Below are positions 8,167 to 15,859 of a stretch of DNA of 52,582 nt, piece by piece. This stretch comes from an uncultured Actinomycetes bacterium (lineage in GTDB: Bacteria > Actinomycetota > Coriobacteriia > Coriobacteriales > Atopobiaceae), in contig OMWB01000019.1 of the NCBI GenBank assembly GCA_900314645.1, positions 1-52,582 on the forward strand. The letters run 5' to 3'. A model generated the notes under the pieces. That model was not told the origin of the DNA. It did not search any database and saw only the letters and a program-made list of their open reading frames with translations. The position numbers and the translations under genes are program-made. How positions within the stretch are numbered: the stretch's first letter is position 1; each line of letters begins with the position of its first letter.

Positions 8167-9870
8167 ATGGCTGGCAATAAGAGCGGGGCGACGGGCAGGC
8201 TGGTGTTTGTCCTTGCCTTGGCCTTGGTGTTTGCTGTGGCTCTGGGAGGGCTCTGGGTCTTCCGGAACTTCGGCAAGAGTGACCGCGTGGTCAACGCCGA
8301 GGACGCAGCTCGTACCATCGAGCGCCTCTACAAGAGCGTCGACCCTGATACGGCGCCTCCCATCAAGGAGGCCGTCGACGTGGAAGACATGCTCGACGAG
8401 GCTGAGGAGCTTCCCGACATCGACACCAACGCCGTGACCGTTGACGGTGGCGCGGGTGCCACCGAGGTTTGGGCATCGGGCGAGAAGTCGGGCAGCGGCA
8501 CGGATGGCTGGATGCGCGAGATGGCCGAGGCCTACAACCGCGAGGGCCGCGCCGTTGACGGTGAGGCGGCGAGCATAACGCTGCGCAAGGTGGCCTCGGG
8601 CCTTTCGGTTGATTACATCGCGACCGGCAAGGCAGCCCCTGCGGGATACTCGCCCTCCAACATGCTGTGGGTTCGCCTGCTCAATGCGCGTGGCGTGACA
8701 ACCACGACTGTTACTGAGCGTACGGTGGGTAACCTGGCAGGCATCGCCCTCACCACCGCCAAGCGTGACTGGTTGGCATCCGAGTACGGTACGACGGACC
8801 TCTCCGCCATCACTGACGCGGTGGCGTCCGGCGAGCTGGTGATTGGCTACACCAACCCCAACACCTCGGCTGCGGGCCTCAACCTGCTGGCGGCGGCCCT
8901 TGACCGCTATGACTCGGCAAATCCGGTTTCCGAGACGGCCATCGCGGGCTTCACAAGCTTCCAGGCGAACATTCCGTTCGTGGCCATGACCACCCAGCAG
9001 ATGCGTGACGCGGCCCAGCGTGGCAGCCTTGACGGCTTCGTGACCGAGTTGCAGGTGTACCAGCTCGACGCTGACCTGCAGCGCAACTACGCCTTCCTGC
9101 CGTTTGGCTGGCGTCACGACAACCCGCTGGTGGCCGTGGATGGCGCGTCGGATCACGACCGCGCGGTGCTGGCCGACTTCGCGACCTACTGCGCGGAGAA
9201 CGGTGGTGCGCTGGCCGAGGAGTATGGCTTCAACCAGATGGACTCCTACGACAGCGAGTCTCCCACGCCTGAGGGCAGCACGCTGTTGCGCGAGCTTGAG
9301 GCCTACAAGCAGGCCAAGGACGCTGGCTCTGTGGTGATCGCGGTCTTTGTCTGCGACGTGTCGGGCTCCATGGACGGCGCGCCCATCCAGACGCTGCAGT
9401 CGTCGCTCGTCAACTCCATGCGCTACATCGGCACCAACAACTACGTGGGCCTCGTGTCTTTCAGCGGCGACGTGACCATCAACCTGCCGATCGCGCGCTT
9501 CGACATGAACCAGCAGGCGCTCTTCAAGGGTGCAGTCACCAAGGGGCTGCGCGCCTCGGGCAACACGGCCACCATCGACGGCATCATCGTCGGTGCCAAG
9601 CTGATCGAGGACGAGCTGGCCAATCACCCGGATGCCAAGCCGATGCTCTTCGTGCTCTCCGACGGCCTGCAGAATGCCGGCCACACCCTGAAGGACGTGG
9701 AGGGCGCACTGACCGGCCTGCGCATCCCGGTGTACACCATCGCCTATGGTGACGATGCCGACCTTGCGTCGCTGAAGGCCATCTCTGCCATCAACGAGGC
9801 CACCACGCTTTCGGCCTCCACCGATGACATCACCTACCAGCTGAAGAGTCTCTTCAACGCCAACATGTAA
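8167..9870 (+). CDS. Substrate-binding and vWA domain protein
   Basis: The 567-residue protein has an N-terminal membrane anchor (about 11-32) and an extracytoplasmic region resembling bacterial extracellular solute-binding proteins (about 80-360; IGYTNPNTSAAGLNLL, FVTELQVYQLD, FLPFGWRHDNPLVAV). A von Willebrand A domain (about 390-560) follows, with an intact metal-ion-dependent adhesion motif DVSGSM at D397, a downstream Thr (GNTATIDG) and the Asp in LSDGLQN. The chosen ATG at 8167 has GAAAGGA upstream; a GTG at 8149 is also in frame but overlaps that ribosome site. This architecture is known in actinobacteria with TelA as neighbour; precise function unknown, possibly ligand-responsive envelope signalling. 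Confidence 0.88.
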   Translation: MAGNKSGATGRLVFVLALALVFAVALGGLWVFRNFGKSDRVVNAEDAARTIERLYKSVDPDTAPPIKEAVDVEDMLDEAEELPDIDTNAVTVDGGAGATEVWASGEKSGSGTDGWMREMAEAYNREGRAVDGEAASITLRKVASGLSVDYIATGKAAPAGYSPSNMLWVRLLNARGVTTTTVTERTVGNLAGIALTTAKRDWLASEYGTTDLSAITDAVASGELVIGYTNPNTSAAGLNLLAAALDRYDSANPVSETAIAGFTSFQANIPFVAMTTQQMRDAAQRGSLDGFVTELQVYQLDADLQRNYAFLPFGWRHDNPLVAVDGASDHDRAVLADFATYCAENGGALAEEYGFNQMDSYDSESPTPEGSTLLRELEAYKQAKDAGSVVIAVFVCDVSGSMDGAPIQTLQSSLVNSMRYIGTNNYVGLVSFSGDVTINLPIARFDMNQQALFKGAVTKGLRASGNTATIDGIIVGAKLIEDELANHPDAKPMLFVLSDGLQNAGHTLKDVEGALTGLRIPVYTIAYGDDADLASLKAISAINEATTLSASTDDITYQLKSLFNANM

Positions 9871-9881
9871 CCGAAGGCACG

Positions 9882-9949
9882 AGGTGCGTCCTGGGGGCTA
9901 CCCCCGAGACGCACTAGTGCGTCTCGGGGGTAGCCCCCAGGACGCACCT
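9882..9949. repeat. 68-bp perfect palindrome between vWA and telA genes
   Basis: Positions 9882-9949 read identically on both strands over all 68 bases, centred on ACTAGT, with no loop; the arms begin AGGTGCGTCCTGGGGGC. A near-identical element lies at 30970-31036. It starts 12 bases after the vWA stop codon. It can form a very stable hairpin but has no T-run, so attenuation, mRNA protection or a dispersed palindromic repeat are all possible. Confidence 0.9.
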
Positions 9950-9970
9950 AACAGAAAGAAGGAGTGAATC

Positions 9971-11134
9971 ATGAGCGACACCAACGAGTTCTCCCTCATC
10001 GTTCCCGACGTAGACCAGGTAGCCGAGGAGGTTGAGGCCAAGCTCGCCGTGAGCGACCGCCAGAAGGAAGCCACCGGCAACGCCATGGAGAAGCAGGCCG
10101 ACGCCATCATGTCCATCGACCTCTCCGACATGCAGAGCCGCGACAAGGCCCGCCAGGCAATCGAGCAGCTGGGCGCCGGCACCACGGCCCTCTCTGCCTC
10201 GCAGAGCCGCATGACCGCTTCCTCCATCAAGTCCATCGCGGAGGAGGGCGCCGGCGGCAAGGAGATCGCCACCAACCTGTCTGACCTCGCCATTCGCATG
10301 CGCAAGCTCGACCCGTCCAAGATCGACTTTGCCCGCAAGGGCCTGCTCTCGAAGTTCCACGACCCGGTGGAGAAGTACTTCGAGCAGTTCAAGAGCGCGC
10401 GTGAAGAGATCGAGTCCGTGATGGTGAGCCTCAAGCGCGGCCGCGACACGCTTGCCGCCGACAACGTTGAGCTCGAGCGCCAGGAGGTCAGCCTCGTCAA
10501 GGACTCCCAGACGCTGGCCAAGGAGCTGGACATGGCCAACCAGCTCGAGGTTGCTCTGAACGATGCCATTGACCGCGCCGAGGAAGAGGGCGTTGACCCC
10601 GAGAAGGTGCGCTTCGTGCGCCAGGAGATCCTCTTCCCGCTGGAGCAGAAGCGACAGGACCTGCAGACGCTCCTGGCCGTCAACCAGCAGGGCATCGTGG
10701 CCATGTCGGTGCTGCGCGAGAACAACCGCGCCCTCATGACCAACATCGACCGCACGAGCCAGATCAGCCTGCGCGCTCTGGATACCGGCGTGATGATCCA
10801 GCGTGCCCTCCACGACCAGCAGGCGCAGATGGAGAAGGTCAAGATGGTGGGCGAGGTCACGGAGAGCATCATCCGCGGCAACGCCGAGGCGCTGCGCACG
10901 CAGGGCGCCGAGATCCAGCGCCAGTCCACCGAGGCCATGATTGACCCGGCCGTCATCAAGGAGTCCTTCGAGCAGGTATTCGCCGCGCTTGAGGAGGGCG
11001 ACGCCTATCGCGAGGCCGCCATCCCGCGCATGCAGGCAACCATCGCCGAGCTGCAGGCCCTGACCGACAAGGGCCAGGAGCGTCTGAATCGCCTCGCGCA
11101 GTCAGGCCGCCTCTCGCTCACCGAGGGCAAATAG
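9971..11134 (+). CDS. telA: TelA-family toxic-anion-resistance protein
   Basis: The 387-residue, almost entirely helical protein matches the TelA family, linked to tellurite and other anion or cell-envelope stress tolerance. Typical segments are SFHDPVEKYFEQFKSA-like (FHDPVEKYFEQF near 134), an IESVMVSLKRGRDTLAADNVELE helix near 150-170, and the conserved LRENNRALMTNIDRTSQIS stretch near 250-268. It is cytosolic by prediction, with no signal peptide. The ATG has AAAGAAGGAG upstream. It is the last gene of the XpaC-vWA-TelA series and is followed by two hairpins. Biochemical activity of the family is poorly understood. Confidence 0.92.
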   Translation: MSDTNEFSLIVPDVDQVAEEVEAKLAVSDRQKEATGNAMEKQADAIMSIDLSDMQSRDKARQAIEQLGAGTTALSASQSRMTASSIKSIAEEGAGGKEIATNLSDLAIRMRKLDPSKIDFARKGLLSKFHDPVEKYFEQFKSAREEIESVMVSLKRGRDTLAADNVELERQEVSLVKDSQTLAKELDMANQLEVALNDAIDRAEEEGVDPEKVRFVRQEILFPLEQKRQDLQTLLAVNQQGIVAMSVLRENNRALMTNIDRTSQISLRALDTGVMIQRALHDQQAQMEKVKMVGEVTESIIRGNAEALRTQGAEIQRQSTEAMIDPAVIKESFEQVFAALEEGDAYREAAIPRMQATIAELQALTDKGQERLNRLAQSGRLSLTEGK

Positions 11135-11141
11135 CGCGTTG

Positions 11142-11171
11142 TGGACAAAGGTGGGCTACCCCCTTTGTCCA
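11142..11171. repeat. Hairpin of the GGGCTACCC family after telA
   Basis: TGGACAAAG (11142-11150) pairs with CTTTGTCCA (11163-11171) around a GTGGGCTACCCC core. It starts eight bases after the telA stop codon. The core recurs in the palindromes at 9882, 28160, 30970 and 34448. Confidence 0.7.
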
Positions 11172-11184
11172 TGTCTATAGACCG

Positions 11185-11219
11185 ATGTGGGGCAGGGGTT
11201 CCGAACCTCTGCCCCACAT
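11185..11219 (+). terminator. Second hairpin after telA
   Basis: ATGTGGGGCAGGGGTT pairs with AACCTCTGCCCCACAT around a CCG loop (11185-11219), followed by GTTCTTTC. A relative with the same GTGGGGCA...GGGTTC core lies at 32934-32964. Confidence 0.7.
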
Positions 11220-11358
11220 GTTCTTTCAGGAAACAAAAAGGCTTGTTTCACCGGCATGGATTTGGACTCGACGGCTCTCTCGACCCTCACAAGGGGTACA
11301 TTCTCATCTGTACAGACAGCGTCGAACGACGCGACATATCAACACGGGAGTGATGATT

Positions 11359-13107
11359 ATGGCAGACGAGCAGATGAACTACGAAAGCCAAGACGCAGCG
11401 CCGAAGGACACCGGTGCGGAGGAGGCCTATCGCTCGCTGGAGAGTGACGACACGGCAACCCAGCCGACCCAGCTGAACCCCACGCAGGTCAATCCGGCAG
11501 CTGCGCACTATGTGCAGCAGGGAGCTCAGAGCACCTATCAGGCGCAGGGTGGCGTCTATGGGCGGCAGGGCTATCCGCAGCAATACCAGCAAGGCCAATA
11601 CGGGCAAGCTCAGTATCAGCAAGGCCAGTACCAGCAGACGCAAGGCAGGCCGGTCAACCCGTACGCCCAGCAGCTCCAGCAACAGCAGGCGTACCAGCAG
11701 GCTCAGCAGCAGCGAGCCTACCAGCAGGCGCAGCAGCAAGCGTACCAGCAGGCCCAGCAGCAGGCGCAGCAGTCGTACGTGCCGCAGCAGCCGGTTGCGA
11801 CCACGCCGCAGAAGAAGGACCGCAGTGGTCTGAAGTCCGCGCTGTTCGGCCTTGCCGGAGGCGCCGTCGGCGCCCTTGCCGTGGTGCTTGCGCTGCGCGG
11901 CATGGCCTTCGCGACTCCTCATGTGACCACGCCGACCACCGAGAGCGCTGCTGGCCAGACCGTTACCATCACGCCCAAGAGCGAGGACATCACGGTCTCC
12001 CAGGCGGTTGCGGCCAAGGCCCTGCCGTCGGTGGTGTCGGTGTACGTGGAGTCAAACGAGGGCTCGGGCTTGGGCTCGGGCGTCATCTTGGACACCGACG
12101 GCAACATCCTCACCAACTGGCACGTTGCCGGCGACGCCAACTCGGTCAGTGTGACCATTGGCGGCAAGAGCTATGATGCCACCCTCGTGGGCGGAGATCC
12201 CTCATCTGACCTGGCCGTTGTTCATGCAGACCTTCAGGGCGATACCGTGACGCCCATGGAGATCGGTGACTCCGACGCGCTGGTGGTGGGCGACTGGGTG
12301 ATGACCATCGGCAGCCCGTTTGGCCTTGACCAGTCCGTGTCTGCGGGCATCGTCAGCTCGCTTGCGCGCAACGAGCTCATGCAGTCCACGTACGGCACCA
12401 CTATCTACGCAAACCTCATCCAGACCGATGCCGCCATCAACCCAGGCAACTCCGGTGGTGCGCTGGTCAACAGCAAGGGACAGCTGGTGGGCATCTCGAC
12501 GCTGTTCTCCTCGAGCACCGAGAGCTTCGCGGGCATTGGCTTTGCCATCCCGGGCAACTATGCGGTTCAGATTGCGAACAAGATCATCTCGGGTGAGCAG
12601 GTGACGCACGCCTACATCGGCCTCTCCATGCAGACGGTGAACGCGCAGAACGCGGCAGCCAACAACCTGTCCGTGAACCAAGGTGCGTACGTGGCTGAGG
12701 TCACTGAGGGAAGCCCTGCCGCCGAGGCTGGCATCCAGGCAGGCGACATCGTCATCGCCATGGGTGGCCAGCAGATCACCTCGGCCGACGGCATGATTCT
12801 GGCCGTGCGCTCGCACTCCATCGGCGAGACGGTGAAGGTCACGGTGATGCGCGGAAACGAGCAGCTCGACTTCGACGTGACGCTCGGCTCCGACGAGGCA
12901 CTGCAAGCCCTGCAGCAGCAACAGTATGAGGAGCAACAGCAGCAGTACCAGCAGTGGCAGGAGCAGTACCAGCAGCAGTACCCGCAGGGCGAGGGCGACG
13001 GCTATGGCTACGACAACGGCTACGGCAACCCCAATTACGACGACTTCTTCGAGGAGCTGTACGAGTACCTGTACAACAACAGCCACGGTGGTGTGTACGG
13101 AGAGTAA
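11359..13107 (+). CDS. htrA: HtrA/DegP-type membrane serine protease with Gln/Tyr-rich ends
   Basis: The 582-residue protein is a trypsin-like quality-control protease. A cytoplasmic Gln/Tyr/Ala-rich segment (about 52-147) precedes one membrane helix (about 158-185). The protease domain follows with H255 (LTNWHVAG), D284 (SSDLAVVH) and S365 (NPGNSGGAL), then a PDZ domain near 410-510, and a second Gln-rich then Gly/Tyr/Asn/Asp-rich tail from about 520. The catalytic domain would lie outside the membrane. ATG 11359 is chosen because GGGAG ends eight bases before it; GTG 11350 and ATG 11353 are in frame. It follows the telA group, fitting a shared envelope-stress role. The low-complexity tails are unusual for the family. 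Confidence 0.94.
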   Translation: MADEQMNYESQDAAPKDTGAEEAYRSLESDDTATQPTQLNPTQVNPAAAHYVQQGAQSTYQAQGGVYGRQGYPQQYQQGQYGQAQYQQGQYQQTQGRPVNPYAQQLQQQQAYQQAQQQRAYQQAQQQAYQQAQQQAQQSYVPQQPVATTPQKKDRSGLKSALFGLAGGAVGALAVVLALRGMAFATPHVTTPTTESAAGQTVTITPKSEDITVSQAVAAKALPSVVSVYVESNEGSGLGSGVILDTDGNILTNWHVAGDANSVSVTIGGKSYDATLVGGDPSSDLAVVHADLQGDTVTPMEIGDSDALVVGDWVMTIGSPFGLDQSVSAGIVSSLARNELMQSTYGTTIYANLIQTDAAINPGNSGGALVNSKGQLVGISTLFSSSTESFAGIGFAIPGNYAVQIANKIISGEQVTHAYIGLSMQTVNAQNAAANNLSVNQGAYVAEVTEGSPAAEAGIQAGDIVIAMGGQQITSADGMILAVRSHSIGETVKVTVMRGNEQLDFDVTLGSDEALQALQQQQYEEQQQQYQQWQEQYQQQYPQGEGDGYGYDNGYGNPNYDDFFEELYEYLYNNSHGGVYGE

Positions 13108-13161
13108 GTTGCGCTGAGGTGTGATCACGTCGGGAGAGACCCCGATAGTTGCCAGCAACAC

Positions 13162-13199
13162 AAAGCACGCCTTGGGAACAAGCCCAAGGCGTGCTTTTT
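13162..13199 (+). terminator. Rho-independent terminator of htrA
   Basis: AAAGCACGCCTTGGG (13162-13176) pairs with CCCAAGGCGTGCTTT, followed by further Ts (ends 13199). Confidence 0.9.
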
Positions 13200-13238
13200 A
13201 GTTATGCTAGGAGTGATGTCCTTGAGGAGGTGTTCGGT

Positions 13239-14015
13239 GTGTGCGAGATCTTTGCCGTCTGTTCGCTTCGGCCGGTCAACGCCAATGCGCGCCTTCGCGA
13301 GTTCTATGCACACAGCGTGGACCATCCGCATGGCTGGGGGCTTGCGTGGCGCGAAGGAGACCATGTGCAGGTCTTCAAGGAGTCTCTGCCTGCCATAGAC
13401 TCAAACTATCTGCGCGCCGTCCTTGATGAACCCATCCGTGCCTCGCAGCTCGTAGGGCACATCCGCAACGCCACCAAGGGCATCGTGTCCATCCAGAACT
13501 GCCACCCATTCATAGGCTTTGACGAGATGGGCACCGAGTGGGTCATCGCGCACAACGGTACCATCATCAACTCGGCACTCATCCAGGGATACGATGAGCT
13601 GGAGATAGGCCAGACCGACAGCGAGCAAGTGGTGCTGTTCCTGATGGATCTGCTGAACGAGGCGCTGCTTCGCAAGGGAAGTGACCTTGACTTCTCAGAG
13701 CGGTTTGTGGTGCTGTCCCATGCGCTCGCGTCGCTCTCCGTGGAAAACAAGCTCAACCTGGTGCTGAACGACGGCACGTACACCTACGTGCACACCAACA
13801 CGGTGCGCGACACGCTCTTCTCGTCACGCGTAGGGCAGGCCACCTACTTCTGCACCGTGCCGCTCAAGGACGGGGGAGACTGGAAACCAATCCCGCACTG
13901 TCGACTGATTGCCTACAAAGAGGGCCAGATGGTGCGCATCGCTGCCGCACACAACTACTTCTTTGATGACGATGGGTATCTGGAACGCCTGGGTATCGAG
14001 GTGCCTGTGGCATAG
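13239..14015 (+). CDS. Class II glutamine amidotransferase family protein (YafJ/EgtC-like)
   Basis: The 258-residue protein belongs to the Ntn-type class II glutamine amidotransferase family, in which Cys at the mature N-terminus attacks a gamma-glutamyl amide. The start was set at GTG 13239 because it yields Met-Cys2-Glu-Ile-Phe, giving the required N-terminal cysteine, and has GAGGAGG eight bases upstream; the frame itself extends back to 13149, through the terminator of htrA. Conserved motifs include HPHGWGLAW, GHIRNATKG and WVIAHNGTI. Stand-alone members include YafJ and the ergothioneine enzyme EgtC. A gamma-glutamylcysteine ligase gene is convergent nearby, but no other ergothioneine genes are seen. 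True substrate unknown. Confidence 0.88.
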   Translation: MCEIFAVCSLRPVNANARLREFYAHSVDHPHGWGLAWREGDHVQVFKESLPAIDSNYLRAVLDEPIRASQLVGHIRNATKGIVSIQNCHPFIGFDEMGTEWVIAHNGTIINSALIQGYDELEIGQTDSEQVVLFLMDLLNEALLRKGSDLDFSERFVVLSHALASLSVENKLNLVLNDGTYTYVHTNTVRDTLFSSRVGQATYFCTVPLKDGGDWKPIPHCRLIAYKEGQMVRIAAAHNYFFDDDGYLERLGIEVPVA

Positions 14016-14031
14016 CAGGTGAGGGGGCAGC

Positions 14032-14274
14032 ATGGCTGTTGCAACAATCTTTGATGTGGTGGCGGCACGAGAGGCGCTTACGTCGGCGGGAGTGCCTTGT
14101 GAGCTGCATCTACATGACGCCTGTGGAGCACAGACGATGGAGCTGAAGCTCGCGGATGGCGCCGAGCGGGACGCGCTCGTGCAGGCCTTTGAGGTGGTGT
14201 CGGCCGAGTTTGCCAAGCGCCGCCTTGCGGTTGAGGTGGCCGACAACGAAGGCCGCATTCTTCGGGTGGTGTAG
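14032..14274 (+). CDS. Small conserved-looking protein of 80 residues
   Basis: The 80-residue product begins 16 bases after the amidotransferase stop with its own GAGGGGG ribosome site, so the two are probably co-transcribed. It has an alpha/beta pattern with a central LHDACGAQTMELKL segment (two cysteines, at about 23 and 31) and no signal peptide or membrane segment. It resembles small proteins named after an RDAC-like motif in Coriobacteriia, but this rests on memory of the motif only. No function can be assigned. Confidence 0.65.
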   Translation: MAVATIFDVVAAREALTSAGVPCELHLHDACGAQTMELKLADGAERDALVQAFEVVSAEFAKRRLAVEVADNEGRILRVV

Positions 14275-14278
14275 AGGG

Positions 14279-15589
14279 CTATAGGCTGACCTTCCACCAG
14301 GGCTTCTTTGCTGCAAAGGCCTCGAGTGGCAACAGATATGCCTGCTCCTCCTTATCAAGTGCCGCACGGGCAAGCGAGAACAGCCGCCCCTCCCAGGTGC
14401 GCAGTGGCTCACCATAGACGAGACCGTCGAAGCCATGTTCCTGAATCTGGGCGATGGCGTCATCCACATCAGCCTTCGTGAGAGGCCAGGCGCTTCGCGA
14501 AGCTGCGGCCTCCTGGCCCACGCCCAAGGCCTCCTCCACGGCATCCAGTGACGCATCGGAGTAGAAGAGTCCCTTGATGAGGGCCGTGTATCCCAGCACA
14601 CACTCCTCGGGCAAGCTGTCAGCGGGACGGATCTCCACAAAGCGCTTTAGACGTACGTCGGGCCAAAACATCGAGATGATGTGCTCAACGTCGTCGTGAC
14701 GCATCGGCGCGTCGGCATACACTTCTGACGCGGGCGTATCAAAGAATGGACGTAGGCGCTCTCCGCCCGGGTTGTCAGCGGCGGGGCGCGTGACAAAGAT
14801 GGGCGAGGTGCGCAGCAGCCAGTCGGCATAGGTGTCAAAGCCAAAGCTCTCGTCAAATATGCCGGGAATGATGCCGCAGCGTTGGTTGTCAACCTCGCGC
14901 CATAGCTGCAGCCGGCGGATGGGGACGTGGTTCTCCTCCGCCTCAAAGACCTGCGTGTTGTCCGCAATGGCGGCGAGGATGGGTGAGAGGGCCGCCGCCA
15001 CGCGCATCTTGCGCACGGCATCCGCCTCCGAGGCATAGTCAACGGATACCTGCGTGGATGACGAGGCTCGCATCATGCGGTCTCCATCGCTGTTGATGTG
15101 GGCAAAGTAGGCGTTCATGAAGTCGTAGCGCCTCTTTGGGATGAGCGTGAGCTCTTGCGCGCGACGCGTGGTGTGGTAACCATGAGCCTCTAAGTGTGCG
15201 TTACGTTCGCTAAGAATGGGGTCGACCAGCGACCTGAAGTGGCGATAGGCCTGCTCGACGTCGGCCACGCGAGCGTAGGGCGCCACGCTGATCTCGAGCT
15301 GGGCGGCTGGCTCAAGCGTGATGGATCCGTCGTCGCCCACCAAGCCCAGAAGGTCGCGCTGCGCGTTGTACGAGGCGTGCGGGTAGTCGGGCGAAAGCTT
15401 CGCGAGGACCTCGCGCACACCGATGCGACCATCAACGGGCTCGTACGAGACGGGGTTGCCATCATCGGCAAGCACGAGGTGCTCTACCTCCACGCCCAAA
15501 AGGCCGGTATTGCCTTTGCCCTTCTCCCCACCATGGAAGAAATCGATAAGCCGTGCGCGATTCTGCGCAGCGTAGTCTGCCTGTGTCAT
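14279..15589 (-). CDS. Glutamate-cysteine ligase (GCS2/EgtA type)
   Basis: The 436-residue enzyme joins glutamate to cysteine to make gamma-glutamylcysteine. Family features include LLGVEVEHLVL near 30-40, GSITLEPAAQLEISVAPY near 85-103, RYDFMNAYF near 148 and RFVEIRPADSLP near 330. No glutathione synthetase domain is fused. The start at 15589 gives MTQADYAAQ with GGAGAG upstream; the frame extends further upstream without a good ribosome site. It is convergent with the amidotransferase/80-residue gene pair, and the stops are four bases apart. The promoter should lie in 15590-15720; a CCTA-n9-TAGG dyad sits at 15671-15687. Confidence 0.88.
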   Translation of the reverse strand: MTQADYAAQNRARLIDFFHGGEKGKGNTGLLGVEVEHLVLADDGNPVSYEPVDGRIGVREVLAKLSPDYPHASYNAQRDLLGLVGDDGSITLEPAAQLEISVAPYARVADVEQAYRHFRSLVDPILSERNAHLEAHGYHTTRRAQELTLIPKRRYDFMNAYFAHINSDGDRMMRASSSTQVSVDYASEADAVRKMRVAAALSPILAAIADNTQVFEAEENHVPIRRLQLWREVDNQRCGIIPGIFDESFGFDTYADWLLRTSPIFVTRPAADNPGGERLRPFFDTPASEVYADAPMRHDDVEHIISMFWPDVRLKRFVEIRPADSLPEECVLGYTALIKGLFYSDASLDAVEEALGVGQEAAASRSAWPLTKADVDDAIAQIQEHGFDGLVYGEPLRTWEGRLFSLARAALDKEEQAYLLPLEAFAAKKPWWKVSL

Positions 15590-15859
15590 GGGCCAGTCCT
15601 CTCCTGACAATGCGACGAGCGTGCGGGGCCATCGTGCGCTTCTCTGGCGTGAGCAAGCGAGTTTTATACTCCTAGCAAAATGGTAGGAATAATACGGTGA
15701 AGCCTTACTTATGTCAATGAGTGACGGTGACTCTTCCTCATCCGGAAACACTCCGACGCGAGCGAACGTGGAAGACAGACGCTTTCAAGATGCATCTCGA
15801 GGCATTACTTGTCCGGCGGGCAAGGTATCCTTATGGGGTGAGACGTCGACGGAGGGGTC

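Noticed and set aside
8080..9684. 534-codon minus-strand frame opposite the vWA gene
   Set aside because: No ribosome site or recognisable domain; a shadow of the plus-strand gene with its intact MIDAS motif.
11560..11790. Short tandem repeats that might suggest CRISPR or VNTR DNA
   Set aside because: They encode in-frame Gln/Tyr repeats of HtrA and have no spacer structure.
13149..13238. Upstream extension of the amidotransferase frame
   Set aside because: It runs through the htrA terminator and would bury the catalytic N-terminal Cys; GTG 13239 with GAGGAGG is preferred.
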